Positions 38,001 through 46,882 of a stretch of DNA of 64,000 nucleotides are shown here, one piece after another; the stretch's first letter is position 1; each line of letters opens with the position of its first letter. The DNA is from an uncultured Desulfuromonas sp. (GTDB lineage: Bacteria; Desulfobacterota; Desulfuromonadia; Desulfuromonadales; Desulfuromonadaceae). Under the pieces are notes generated by a model, which was given only the letters and a program-made list of their open reading frames with translations, searched no databases and was not told where the DNA came from. Made by a program: the position numbers and the translations under genes. The stretch is taken from assembly GCF_963678835.1 (NCBI RefSeq), contig NZ_OY787470.1:186001-250000 (forward strand), in the 5' to 3' direction.

Positions 38001-41000
38001 GTCAATGTGCAGCGGGATTCTTCCACCCAGGACATGATGTTTTTCGTTAGATAGGCATTTCCGGGACCTTTGACCCGGGAAGCTTTATATTCCCGGTGGT
38101 TCACTGTCAGCGAGATTTCGACTCCTGGCTGCAGTTCACCTGCCGCATTGACGACCACGGCTTCGATGGTGGCAGGTTGTCCTTTTTTGTAAACCCAACG
38201 CGTATTTTTCAAACCGACAAAACGGTTTCGACCGGCATAATCCGCCTTAGCGACCGAGGTGACGAATTTGCCGCGTTCGTCCTTGACCGCGGACTCGACC
38301 AAGACCGAACCGAAATAGATCCCGGCTTCAGGCAATTGGAAGGCATTTTTATATTGCCCCAGGTCATCCAGTGTGCCTCTGATATCGAGCAGATTCTGCT
38401 GTTCGCTGGTAAGATATCTGCCGCTGCTGCTGCCGAATACGAACCCTGCGGTTTGCGGATTGTTGGTTGTAAAAGGTTTTTGCGTCAGTTTGGCGGTCAA
38501 TCTTATCTCCGCTTTGGAAAACGGACCGCCGGAATGCATGGACGCCAGAGAGGTTGCCTCAACCTGATCTTTGGCGGTAAACAGATCACCATTCAAGTCT
38601 GTCTTAACTTTAAAGGGTGCCGGAGTGAAATCGCTGATCAGCACCGACATCGGCGTCCAGGTGAAACGTGCGCGACGCTCTTGTTGATTTTTGATTGGAC
38701 TGAGCTTGAATTTGTACCAGCCGACAGTTCCCTGGGCCGGGACCGTGAATTCTCCGTCGTAAGCACCAAACTCGTTCAGATCGATCCCTTTTTGCTGGTG
38801 GACGATTTTATTCTGCGGATCAAACACCTGTAGATTGTAGCTATCTTTCTGTGGAGCAACCCAGTGTTTATTGCTTTGGTTGCGCAGATAGATCTTGTAT
38901 TGAACCGTATCGCCGAGTTTATAAATACCCTGGGCCGTGGTTCCCCAGGCACGAGAATGTCCCCCCTTTTTTTTCAAATTTGGATAGGCGCCGCTGCCGC
39001 GCACTGAAAAATCGTTATTAAGAGGCACCAGAGCAATGTCATCGTCAAATTCGACCTTAGCGAAAAAGCCGGGCCGATCGGCTCTGGAACCGCCGTAAAT
39101 AAACTTCAAGTCGGGATCGAATTCGGATAAACCCGGCAAATCCGCGATTCCATCCGTGTTGGTGGTGGCAACCAAACCCAGAGGTTCAAGCTCTGGTAAA
39201 TTGTCATAGGATCCTTTAAACAGTGAGACCTTGGCCCCAGTTACCGGTTGGCCATCGGCAAACGAGGTGACCCATGCCTGCGAGTTGAAGTGACCCGCTT
39301 TGAAATGAACCTGAAACGGGGTGACCTGAGCCAGCAATGCTGGGTCGAAATTCCACTTTGGCGGTCGAGGGTCGGGGTGAAGATGTGCATAGATAATACC
39401 GGAGTCATCACCGAGCAACGTTCGCACTCCCATGGGCAATGCAAAGGCAATATCCTTGGCTTCCGGGACGGCAATGTCATGATTTAACATGTTACCGGAT
39501 ACCGTATCGCCAAGTTTGTCGAAGGAGACCTTGACTTGGTCAAGGTTGGTCACATACAGGGGGATATCACTGTCGACCTCTTTTTCCAGTACGGCATAGC
39601 GATGGGTGACGCGCAGGTCCGGTTCGCGATGGCTGGTCACAAAAGAAAACTCGATGTTTTGTTTGAGCTGGCGACCAAACTCATCGGTGAAGTGATTGCT
39701 GTCGATCGTCACCCGATAGTTTTGATTGGCCTGCAACAGCTCCGGCAACCATAGCTGGTAAACCCGGCCTTTGCGGTGTGGCCGTGTCAGGCGCGTTCTG
39801 TCCAGAGTGTTTTCCCAGGGATCGTAATCGTTCCTGTCACCGTCCAGTCTGGGGCTGAACGCAACATGATCCCTGACCGATGATTCCAGCACCGGAGCGG
39901 AAAAAACTAAGGCAACGGGATTGAGCGGCGTGCATTGCCGTATTTCGGTCTGCTCGTCCGCGGGCTGGAGCAGTTCTTCAAGAGTAATATCTTTTGCATA
40001 GCGTTCGCCTTTCAACGTGCAGCGAATTCCCTTAAACTTGAACGCAGGATAGGTTTCGAAACGGACAATGGTGCGGGATTCAACTCCTGATTCCGCTCCT
40101 TCAGGTGACCTAAGGCCCGGTTGTACGTCGAGCCAGATTGTTTGGTCGGCGGGGAGTTCCTGGCGAGGTTCAATAAGCCAGACCGTTCGGGCTTCATCAT
40201 CTGGAAGTGCAATCTTTTGATCGTTGACGGTTTGTTCCGAGACTTCCGCTGCAGTCTGCCACCACGGCAGCTCGCGCGGCATGTCATCGGGATAAGCGAC
40301 CACCCCCATCGGCTGGCTGCCGGGAACTTTACGGGCAAACATCGATAAGGACTTTTCAACGGAGTTCTTTGTCACCGGCAGGTTAAAGGTGACTTGGATC
40401 AACGGCGTACCCGGTGTGAGCCAATTGACAAAACGGGTATAGGTAACTTGAGGGCGGGAGGTTATAAAACTGTGGTGAATAGTGCTTTTTAAGCCGGCAC
40501 CGTTTTCTGTGCGCAGGCCCGGCCGCATAACAACCTCGTACCGGGTTGCCGGCTTCATCTTATTGGCTTCGGTCAATTGACACGCCAATGCACTGGTATT
40601 GAGCCAGCGCCACTCACAAGCGAGTTGAGGTGTAATCGTGACAGGGATTTCCGAGCTTTGTCTCTCCATCCGCCCGATTGGCACAACCGGACGATCAAAC
40701 TGAAAGACCAGCTGCTGTCCGGCAGGGACATCATTCCCTTTCGGGGTGACCCTGAGGAGCTTCAGCTGCTTGTTAGACGGTTTTCTCGCCGAATCGAAAG
40801 CCAGCATGGCGGAGAGCTCTTCGTTGCGCTGGCGGTAGTATTCCGCTAAACATTTTTCAGCTTCTTTGCCGGGAAGAGAGCAGTCTTTATTTCTCTTTTT
40901 AAGCCACTCGAGTTGCTCCTGTTTAACGTCTTTTTTTACGTCGTCAGGTAGTTTTTTCATCACTTTTTTGTAAAGCGTGGCGAGCTCTAAATCCAGTTGA

Positions 41001-41103
41001 GATAATTCATCCGATCTACAAATTACACGTTCGACGTAATGGGATGCCTTACTGCAATCAAAGCTGGGACCGGTAGCGAGTGCTGAATTTAGAGACAAAA
41101 ACA

Positions 41104-42424
41104 CACTACTGTCCGGTTAAAAAATCGGTCAAAGCTTTAAGCTGTTGATAATAATCGTTCTTTGACATAACTGTTCCGTTTTCGATTTGAATTCATCCCG
41201 CCAATATGGGGAGATACCATCCATTAACGTAGGAGGTATCAATGAATTCAGGTCAAACCGTTTTCAGGCAACTGCTGCAGTTTCTGCCACGTCACGATTT
41301 CAATCTGTGCGTTCGCCGCTACCGTGGCGATTACAGAGCCAGAAAGTTTTCGACTTTCGATCAATTTCTGTGTCTCGCCTACGCCCAAATGGCTGGCCGT
41401 GAAAGCTTGCGCGATATCGAAACCTGTTTGAACTCTCATCGTGAAAAGCTCTACCACATCGGTTTTCGTGGTTCCGTGTCCCGTTCAACTTTGGCTGATG
41501 CCAGTGAGCGCAGAGACTGGCGCATCTTTCAAGACTTCAGTCATGTTTTGATTCGCATGGCACAGCAACTTTACTGTGGTGAACCGTTTGCCCTGGAACT
41601 TGCTCAACCGCTGTATGCTTTCGATTCAACAACGATTGATCTCTGTTTGACACTGTTTCCATGGGCCGAGTTTCGGACAACAAAAGCCGCCGTGAAAATG
41701 CATACGCTGCTTGATCTGCGGGGAACTATCCCAACGTATGTCGCCGTCACGACAGGCAAGGTGCATGATGTTCGAATGCTCGATTCTCTGCCGGTGACCG
41801 AGGATGCCATTTACACGATGGACAAGGCCTATACCGATTTCTCGCGACTTTATGCACTGCATCAACAAGGGGCCTTCTTTGTCATCAGAGCAAAAGACAA
41901 TTTGCGCTATAGGCGGATCTATTCCGCAATCAAAGACAAGTCTGCCGGGATAAAAGCCGACCAAACGGTCGTCCTGGTCACGCCAAAATCGAAAAAAGAC
42001 TATCCGGAAAAGCTCCGCCGGATCAGTTATGTTGACAAAGATCGAAACAAGCATCTGGTCTTTTTGACCAACAATTTTACGGTTTCAGCAGCGACAGTTG
42101 CTGAAGTCTATAAGCAGCGCTGGCAGGTGGAACTGTTTTTCAAATGGATCAAGCAACACCTGCGGATCAAATCGTTTTACGGGACATCGATCAACGCCGT
42201 AAAGAGTCAGATATGGGTAGCAATGAGCATTTATCTTCTGGTTGTCATTGCGAAGAAAAAGCTCAAAATCCCATGTGAGCTCTACACTTTTTTACAAATC
42301 CTGGAGGTCAATCTGTTTGAGAAAAAGCCCATTTCATCGATGGTTGCTGATGCTCTCAAACAAATTCAAGACCTCCAAGATAGCAACCAGCTGAATTTAT
42401 TCAGCTATTAACCGGACAGTAGTG
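41104..42424 (+). mobile_element. IS4-family element with 9-bp target duplication
   Basis: A 1321-bp element with perfect ends CACTACTGTCCGGTTAA...TTAACCGGACAGTAGTG, flanked by ACAAAAACA on both sides (41095-41103 and 42425-42433). It is a different element from the IS4 at 7770 but of the same family. It lies in the signal-peptide codons of the macroglobulin gene. Confidence 0.95.
41242..42411 (+). CDS. IS4-family transposase
   Basis: A 389-residue transposase with a DUF4372-like N-terminus (MNSGQTVFRQLLQFLPRHDF, MAGRESLRDIE) and a DDE domain: Asp in YAFDSTTIDLCL, Asp in TMDKAYTDFSRL, and Glu in VYKQRWQVELFFKWIKQ. AGGAGG lies 6 bases before the ATG. It is complete with no frameshift. It reads opposite to the interrupted macroglobulin gene. 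Confidence 0.93.
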   Translation: MNSGQTVFRQLLQFLPRHDFNLCVRRYRGDYRARKFSTFDQFLCLAYAQMAGRESLRDIETCLNSHREKLYHIGFRGSVSRSTLADASERRDWRIFQDFSHVLIRMAQQLYCGEPFALELAQPLYAFDSTTIDLCLTLFPWAEFRTTKAAVKMHTLLDLRGTIPTYVAVTTGKVHDVRMLDSLPVTEDAIYTMDKAYTDFSRLYALHQQGAFFVIRAKDNLRYRRIYSAIKDKSAGIKADQTVVLVTPKSKKDYPEKLRRISYVDKDRNKHLVFLTNNFTVSAATVAEVYKQRWQVELFFKWIKQHLRIKSFYGTSINAVKSQIWVAMSIYLLVVIAKKKLKIPCELYTFLQILEVNLFEKKPISSMVADALKQIQDLQDSNQLNLFSY

Positions 42425-42467
42425 ACAAAAACAATAAAAAGAACGTCAATAAACAGTGCCTTGTCAC

Positions 42468-42905
42468 CTTTAATCTCCTCAAATGAAATGAGCTCGGAGG
42501 CTGCAAGCACTGTCAACCAGACACGCTTCCAGGTCTTGCCCTTACAAAAAGAACGTTTTAACCTATCGATCCAGTGAATCTATCTATTCTGTGTTTTTAT
42601 GACCCGTTGTTCCCAACATGGGAAGAGGTTTAATATGCTGAAATAATCACATGGAGTCATTATGATCAGCAGGACAGGTCATCGTCGGTTAGTCTGTTTT
42701 ATAAAAGGATGAGTCAGGAGGCAGATTGTATCAGATAAAACTTCATGGTAAAACTTGAATTAATATGATTTATTGCTTTTGCTTATTGATGCGAAGTGGC
42801 TGGGCCGAGGAGTATATCGATGAACCTGGCCATGCCAAGGGAGCCCAGGCCTTGAATCGCAACGTTTTTCAACAAGCAATCCAAGGCCTGAAATTGGCGT
42901 ATCCT
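42468..42905. other. Intergenic region between macroglobulin gene and ilvN
   Basis: This holds the macroglobulin promoter region (first 150 bp). A perfect 9-bp stem CAGGCCTTG/CAAGGCCTG (42846-42890) lies just after the ilvN stop and might act as its terminator, although the U tract is weak. A 66-codon plus frame at 42765 overlaps ilvN and looks spurious. Confidence 0.45.
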
Positions 42906-43226
42906 CTAAGCACTCTGCTTAAACTCCGCCCCTCCATACATCTGCTGCCGCAAACCGGCAAATAGACAACTCTCCTCCGCATGGCGCACAACCGTGCGCA
43001 CATCCGCAAGCTTCTCCACCTGACTGATGATCTGCGACAGCCGATCACTTTCATTGACCAGCAGCCAGATATCACTTTGCGCCCCATCATCAACGGGCAG
43101 GCAGAGAATCGCCTCCACGTTATAGCGGCGGCGGGCAAACAGGCCGACAACGTGCGACATCACGCCGGGGTGGTTATTCACGCGTAATTCAAGAACGGTT
43201 TCACGATGGGTTTCAGGCGCAGGCAT
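42906..43226 (-). CDS. ilvN: Acetolactate synthase small (regulatory) subunit, IlvN type
   Basis: A 106-residue ACT-domain regulator giving valine feedback control to IlvB. ELRVNNHPGVMSHVVGLFARRRYNVEAI and LPVDDGAQSDIWLLVNE match the enterobacterial IlvN type (about 96 residues) rather than the longer IlvH. The frame extends upstream to 43310, but AAGGAGAA lies before the ATG at 43226 and the family begins there. It overlaps the ilvB stop by 14 bp, indicating coupled translation. Confidence 0.92.
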   Translation of the reverse strand: MPAPETHRETVLELRVNNHPGVMSHVVGLFARRRYNVEAILCLPVDDGAQSDIWLLVNESDRLSQIISQVEKLADVRTVVRHAEESCLFAGLRQQMYGGAEFKQSA

Positions 43227-44895
43227 GGCATTCTCCTTCCAGCATGGTGGTGTTGGCGGCTCCGGGCGGGACCATGGGGAAAACCATTTCCCGCCGGTCA
43301 ATGGGCACATGAATCAGACAGGGGCCGGGTTGTTGCAGGGTGTCGGCCAGGGTGTCGGCATTGGTGGTTGTCAGGCTCATGGCCTTAATGCCGAACCCTT
43401 GGGCAATGGCGACAAAATCAATGGCCTGGGCAAACTCCGAGGCAAACAGACGGTTGTCGTAAAACAGGCTCTGTTGTTGACGGACCAGACCGAGAGCCTG
43501 ATTGTCGAGCAGGATGATTTTGACGTTGAGTTGTTCCTGAGCGAGGGTGGCCAGCTCCTGAATGTTCATCAGAAAACTGCCGTCGCCGCTGAAGCAGACC
43601 ACCGGATGTTCCGGGTTGGCCAGTGCCGCGCCAATGGCGGTGGGCAGGCCAAAGCCCATGGTGCCGAGGCCGCCGGAGGTCAGCCAATGGCGGGAACGGC
43701 AAAACGGGTAATGCTGAGCCGTCCACATCTGGTGCTGGCCGACATCCGTGGCGATAAACGCCTGTTCGCCAACGTGTTCGGCAATGTCGCGAATCAGTTC
43801 AAACGGCCGGATCTGGTCTTTGCCGGTCAGTGCCACCACTGTTGAGGTATCGCAGCGGGCCTGTTTGGCCTGGTCAATCCACTCTGGTCGGGAGTGTTGC
43901 GGCAGTTGCTCATTGAGCCGGGTCAACGCTTCGCCGACATCCCCATGAACACCGATATGGGCGGAGCGCAGTTTGTGGAGTTCACTGGCGTCGATGTCGA
44001 TGTGGATGACATTGGCCTGCGGGCAAAACTCGCCAATTTTACCGGTGGCGCGGTCGTCAAAACGGGCCCCGGCAACAATGAGCAGATCGGCCTCCTGCAT
44101 GAGCAAATTGGTTTTCTTGCTGCCGTGCATGCCGAACATACCCAGGTTAAGCGGATGATCGCAACGGATGGCACCGAGAGCCATCATGGTGGTGACCATG
44201 GGAATGTCATTATTCTCAGCCAGAGTGCAGGCTGTGGCACCTGCATCGGCACTGACCACGCCACCACCCAGATAGAGAATCGGCCGCTGGGCCGCAGCGA
44301 TCATGCGCGCCGCATTCTCAAGCGCCCGTGCGTTGCATGGCGCGATGGCAGCGGCTTGTCCTGGAACCGGCCAGTCGGCAAACTCAAGAATTTCGGTCTG
44401 AATATCCTTGGGGATATCAACGAGAACCGGGCCGGGCCGACCGGACAGGGCCAACTCAAACGCCTGCGGAATCACCTCAAGCAGTTCGGCGGCACTGCGG
44501 ACCTGGAAGTTGTGCTTGGTAATGGGGATGGACATGCCGTAGATATCCACCTCCTGAAAGGCGTCGGTGCCGATCATGTCACTGTGAACCTGGCCGGTGA
44601 TGCAGACGATGGGCGTGGAATCGAGTTTGGCGTCAGCAATGGCGGTGAGCAGGTTGGTGGCGCCCGGACCGGAGGTGGCGAAACAGACCGCGGCCTGACC
44701 GGTGGAGCGTGCCATGCCCTGGGCGATAAATCCGGCCCCCTGTTCATGGCGGGCCAGGACATGGCGAATGTGTTGGGAATGGGACAGCGCGGTATAGAGC
44801 GGCAGATTGGTGCCGCCGGGGATACCGCTGATGGTGGTGATCCCCTGGCGTTCGAGCAGGGCGATGGTGAGCTCGGCTCCGTTCATGTGGTGCAT
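43213..44895 (-). CDS. ilvB: Acetolactate synthase I large subunit
   Basis: A 560-residue thiamine-diphosphate enzyme condensing two pyruvates (or pyruvate and 2-ketobutyrate) in valine/isoleucine synthesis. Visible are GIPGGTNLPLY, the catalytic Glu in ARHEQGAGFIAQGMAR, the FAD region, and the ThDP-Mg motif GDGSFLMNIQELATLAQEQLNVKIILLDN. AGGAGG lies 5 bases before the ATG. The leader-peptide attenuator at 44957-45132 lies upstream. IlvBN of this type is valine-regulated both by attenuation and by feedback. Confidence 0.95.
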   Translation of the reverse strand: MHHMNGAELTIALLERQGITTISGIPGGTNLPLYTALSHSQHIRHVLARHEQGAGFIAQGMARSTGQAAVCFATSGPGATNLLTAIADAKLDSTPIVCITGQVHSDMIGTDAFQEVDIYGMSIPITKHNFQVRSAAELLEVIPQAFELALSGRPGPVLVDIPKDIQTEILEFADWPVPGQAAAIAPCNARALENAARMIAAAQRPILYLGGGVVSADAGATACTLAENNDIPMVTTMMALGAIRCDHPLNLGMFGMHGSKKTNLLMQEADLLIVAGARFDDRATGKIGEFCPQANVIHIDIDASELHKLRSAHIGVHGDVGEALTRLNEQLPQHSRPEWIDQAKQARCDTSTVVALTGKDQIRPFELIRDIAEHVGEQAFIATDVGQHQMWTAQHYPFCRSRHWLTSGGLGTMGFGLPTAIGAALANPEHPVVCFSGDGSFLMNIQELATLAQEQLNVKIILLDNQALGLVRQQQSLFYDNRLFASEFAQAIDFVAIAQGFGIKAMSLTTTNADTLADTLQQPGPCLIHVPIDRREMVFPMVPPGAANTTMLEGECHACA

Positions 44896-44956
44896 TGGTT
44901 CCTCCTTGAGTTGTTCCCGGTGGGCACAACGGCGGAGGCATTGATCCAGATGCAGA

Positions 44957-44988
44957 AAAGCCCCGCCGGTATGCGCCGACGGGGCTTT
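44957..44988 (-). terminator. ilvBN attenuator terminator
   Basis: AAAGCCCCG and CGGGGCTTT pair perfectly, extended by CGG/CCG after one mismatch, with a 6-base loop, and the minus-strand transcript continues UUUUCUG. It lies between the leader peptide stop and ilvB, 62 bp before the ilvB start. Confidence 0.85.
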
Positions 44989-45021
44989 GAAAGTACTGTG
45001 TCTGACTCTCCCCCGTTGGCG

Positions 45022-45132
45022 CTAAATCACCACGACCACGCTCACGACCACCACACACACCACGACTGCGCTCAGAGAAACGGCAGCAATGTTGTTGAGG
45101 GTAGTGTTGAGCATCAGGGAAAGCCTTTGCAT
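45022..45132 (-). CDS. ivbL: Val-rich leader peptide of ilvBN (IvbL-like)
   Basis: A 36-codon frame on the minus strand with 12 valines, most in the blocks VVV-C-VVVV-S-VVVV near the end, plus two Ile and five Leu. A second ATG at codon 7 follows AAAGG and starts MLN; the E. coli IvbL leader also contains MLN before its valine runs. Ribosome stalling at Val codons under valine shortage should prevent formation of the terminator at 44957-44988 and allow ilvBN transcription. Similarity to IvbL is from memory of that peptide; pairing of the antiterminator was not modelled. Confidence 0.85.
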   Translation of the reverse strand: MQRLSLMLNTTLNNIAAVSLSAVVVCVVVVSVVVVI

Positions 45133-45157
45133 TAAAAGTGTAAACAGTGTCTGAAAA

Positions 45158-45186
45158 AACTACGTGCATTCGGGGGCGGTTGTCAA
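45158..45186 (-). promoter_or_regulatory. Putative ilvBN promoter
   Basis: On the minus strand TTGACA (45181-45186) is followed after 17 bases by GTAGTT (45158-45163), 26 bp before the leader start. The -35 is perfect and the -10 weak. Confidence 0.6.
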
Positions 45187-45631
45187 CACTGTTTTTTTTA
45201 GCGTGACCGTTTTTGCCCCTTGCCAAGGTGGGGGGGGCGTGACAACGGCACTTCATGGCGTGCAGCAGGGGCGAATTCGAAAGAATGCATTTATGTCGAT
45301 TGATTCCTGCGCGTGTCTATTTGAACATAAAATTAAACTTAAATTAGTTCTTGATTGTTGGCTTTGGCTTAAGTAAGTTTTACTGTGGGTTTTTGCTTAT
45401 GCCAAAAGGCAAACTGTTTTGATCGCTTGGGTTTGGACGACGTGCAGGTTCCAGCCAAAGATTTTGAAAGCTCGATCACTCTGGTCTTCGCTTTTTGGAT
45501 GGTGCTGTCTGTAAATGATTAAAAGATTTTCAGAAGGAGGTGGTAATAAATGAGGGGACGCTAGTGCGTATGTATCGACCCGGAAATAAATGTCAACTTT
45601 TTACACAACAAAACCAATACTGGAGGAAAAA
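45187..45631. other. Intergenic region upstream of the 45.6-kb gene
   Basis: No gene is recognised in about 445 bp. A strong GAAGGAGGTGG followed by ATG at 45551 opens only a four-codon frame before TAG. This might be a minimal leader or a broken start. Confidence 0.4.
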
Positions 45632-46606
45632 GTGAATACTTTGAACGATTCTGAGCTGACTATTCTCAATAAGTCCGTCGCGCAGTTAAATCATTTCATC
45701 ACCGCAGCCCATCAAACACAAAATGCCCATCTGCTTGGGGCTAAATTTGCGATGTTGGCAGAGGCACCTGCTCCAGATGGTAGCCCGGACACGACGAGTT
45801 TGAACGATATTCTCAACAATGCTGTTCAGGCTCCCGGCACAACATCCATTGCAACGGTGCCGACGACGCCCGACACCAGTATGTATCAGATGTTGAGCCA
45901 GGTGCAGACACTTGATTCTTATATTTCATTACTTACCGCATTCAGCGTTTACAATGAGCACCCCAAGCCTTACGACATCACAGTACCGGCTGAAGCCAGT
46001 GCGTTTACCAAAGCGGTTGCCAAGTGGCGCAACTACGTCATTACCGGTGGTGCCGTCAAGGCCATGGCGGGGTATCTGCCCATCGGCACGATTACCACCC
46101 AGTCCTACTCCAAGAATGTCACGAGTGCTGATCTGCATCTGGAATTTCTCACGGAGCTTTTTGCTTCATTCTCACTTCCAGAGGCCGCGATGACCGAGCT
46201 GGACGGTATTTTGACAAAGGTTGTTTCGCAGCTGAGCGAACTGAAGCTTTCATTCGAAACGCAATCGGAAACGCTGGATCATTTTCTGACCTATTATTAT
46301 TTCTCAACAGTCGAAGGAACAGGCGGCGGTACCGGCATTCCAGCGATGTATGTCCCAAAAGTACGCACCTTTTATCTTCATATTGATCAAGCGACCTGGA
46401 AGGCCTCTGTGGGCAAATCAACCGTGAATCATTTTGAATTCCACATGAATTACTTTGACATGGATACAACAATGAATCCCGGTCTGGTGGCGAACGACAT
46501 GACTGCGATCAACGGCACAATTCAAAAACTTACCGGACAAACTGCGAAAGAAGTCAATGCGTTGATGAATATGAAAGCCATTCACACCGATCCTGAAAAG
46601 AGCTAG
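45632..46606 (+). CDS. Unrecognised 324-residue protein next to the RIP-like gene
   Basis: A soluble protein without signal peptide. The N-terminal part is helical (LNKSVAQLNHFITAAHQ, LLGAKFAML); the middle has two small hydrophobic Gly/Ala patches (GGAVKAMAGYLPIGTI); the C-terminal part is beta-like and aromatic (KVRTFYLHIDQATWKASVGK, NHFEFHMNYFDMDT). The GTG at 45632 is chosen because GGAGG lies 6 bases upstream; an ATG at 45590 in frame has none. The stop overlaps the end of a family 2 repeat. I do not recognise the family. Its position 276 bp before the RIP-like gene, on the same strand, makes a shared role possible. Confidence 0.6.
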   Translation: MNTLNDSELTILNKSVAQLNHFITAAHQTQNAHLLGAKFAMLAEAPAPDGSPDTTSLNDILNNAVQAPGTTSIATVPTTPDTSMYQMLSQVQTLDSYISLLTAFSVYNEHPKPYDITVPAEASAFTKAVAKWRNYVITGGAVKAMAGYLPIGTITTQSYSKNVTSADLHLEFLTELFASFSLPEAAMTELDGILTKVVSQLSELKLSFETQSETLDHFLTYYYFSTVEGTGGGTGIPAMYVPKVRTFYLHIDQATWKASVGKSTVNHFEFHMNYFDMDTTMNPGLVANDMTAINGTIQKLTGQTAKEVNALMNMKAIHTDPEKS

Positions 46607-46749
46607 CAGGCTGTTGAAAAACAGTCGGTGGAGCCCATGGACGACCAAAATCAAGGACATGTTTTTAAGTGCTTGATCTTGTACGCAAGACGGAAATGAC
46701 ATTTTCGACTTGCGTCGTTGAAAAGCCCCGGGATGGGATTTTTTCAACC
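46603..46749 (-). repeat. Dispersed repeat family 2 (MITE-like), inverted copy
   Basis: Starts CTAGCAGGCTGTTGAAAAAC at the stop codon of the preceding gene and ends GGGATTTTTTCAACCCC. It contains the family core in reverse (AGACGGAAATGACATTTTCG). The insertion supplies the TAG stop of the gene before it. Confidence 0.85.
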
Positions 46750-46832
46750 CCTTGTCAGAGGGTATTCACTTTTCAGGCTCCTTCATGGTCCGGCGCGTCC
46801 ATGAGTTGCCGGGCATGACATTTCTCATACGT

Positions 46833-46868
46833 GTTCTACCAAAAGCCAGGGACGGCTTTTGGTAGAAC
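46833..46868 (+). promoter_or_regulatory. Perfect 15-bp hairpin before the RIP-like gene
   Basis: GTTCTACCAAAAGCC and GGCTTTTGGTAGAAC are exact complements around AGGGAC. It ends 4 bases before the TAAGGAGG ribosome-binding site. It could act as an mRNA stabiliser, a protein- or RNA-binding switch, or a terminator of upstream transcription (no T tract follows, so the last is least likely). Confidence 0.75.
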
Positions 46869-46882
46869 CATAAGGAGGTCAA

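Larger units (their letters stand above)
34997..42467 (-). pseudogene. Alpha-2-macroglobulin-family lipo/secreted protein with LprI domain, split by IS4 in its signal peptide
   Basis: Bacterial alpha-2-macroglobulins trap attacking proteases in the periplasm. The open part (34997-41104, 2035 codons) has an N-terminal LprI/DUF1311 domain (SFDCSKASHYVERVICRSDE...), then macroglobulin repeats, and the thioester motif CWEQ (Cys at residue about 1525). The native start is the GTG at 42467 (GAGGAGAT upstream). It encodes MTRHCLLTFFLLFL, and the IS at 41104-42424 then interrupts. Joining 42425 to 41094 restores a 2046-residue frame with a typical signal peptide ending SALA. As it stands, only a start at the GTG at 41104, lacking the signal peptide and ribosome-binding site, remains. 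pbpC follows with a 4-bp overlap. Confidence 0.9.

Noticed and set aside
42765..42965. 66-codon plus frame before ilvN
   Set aside because: It overlaps ilvN antisense, lacks a ribosome-binding site and shows no protein features.
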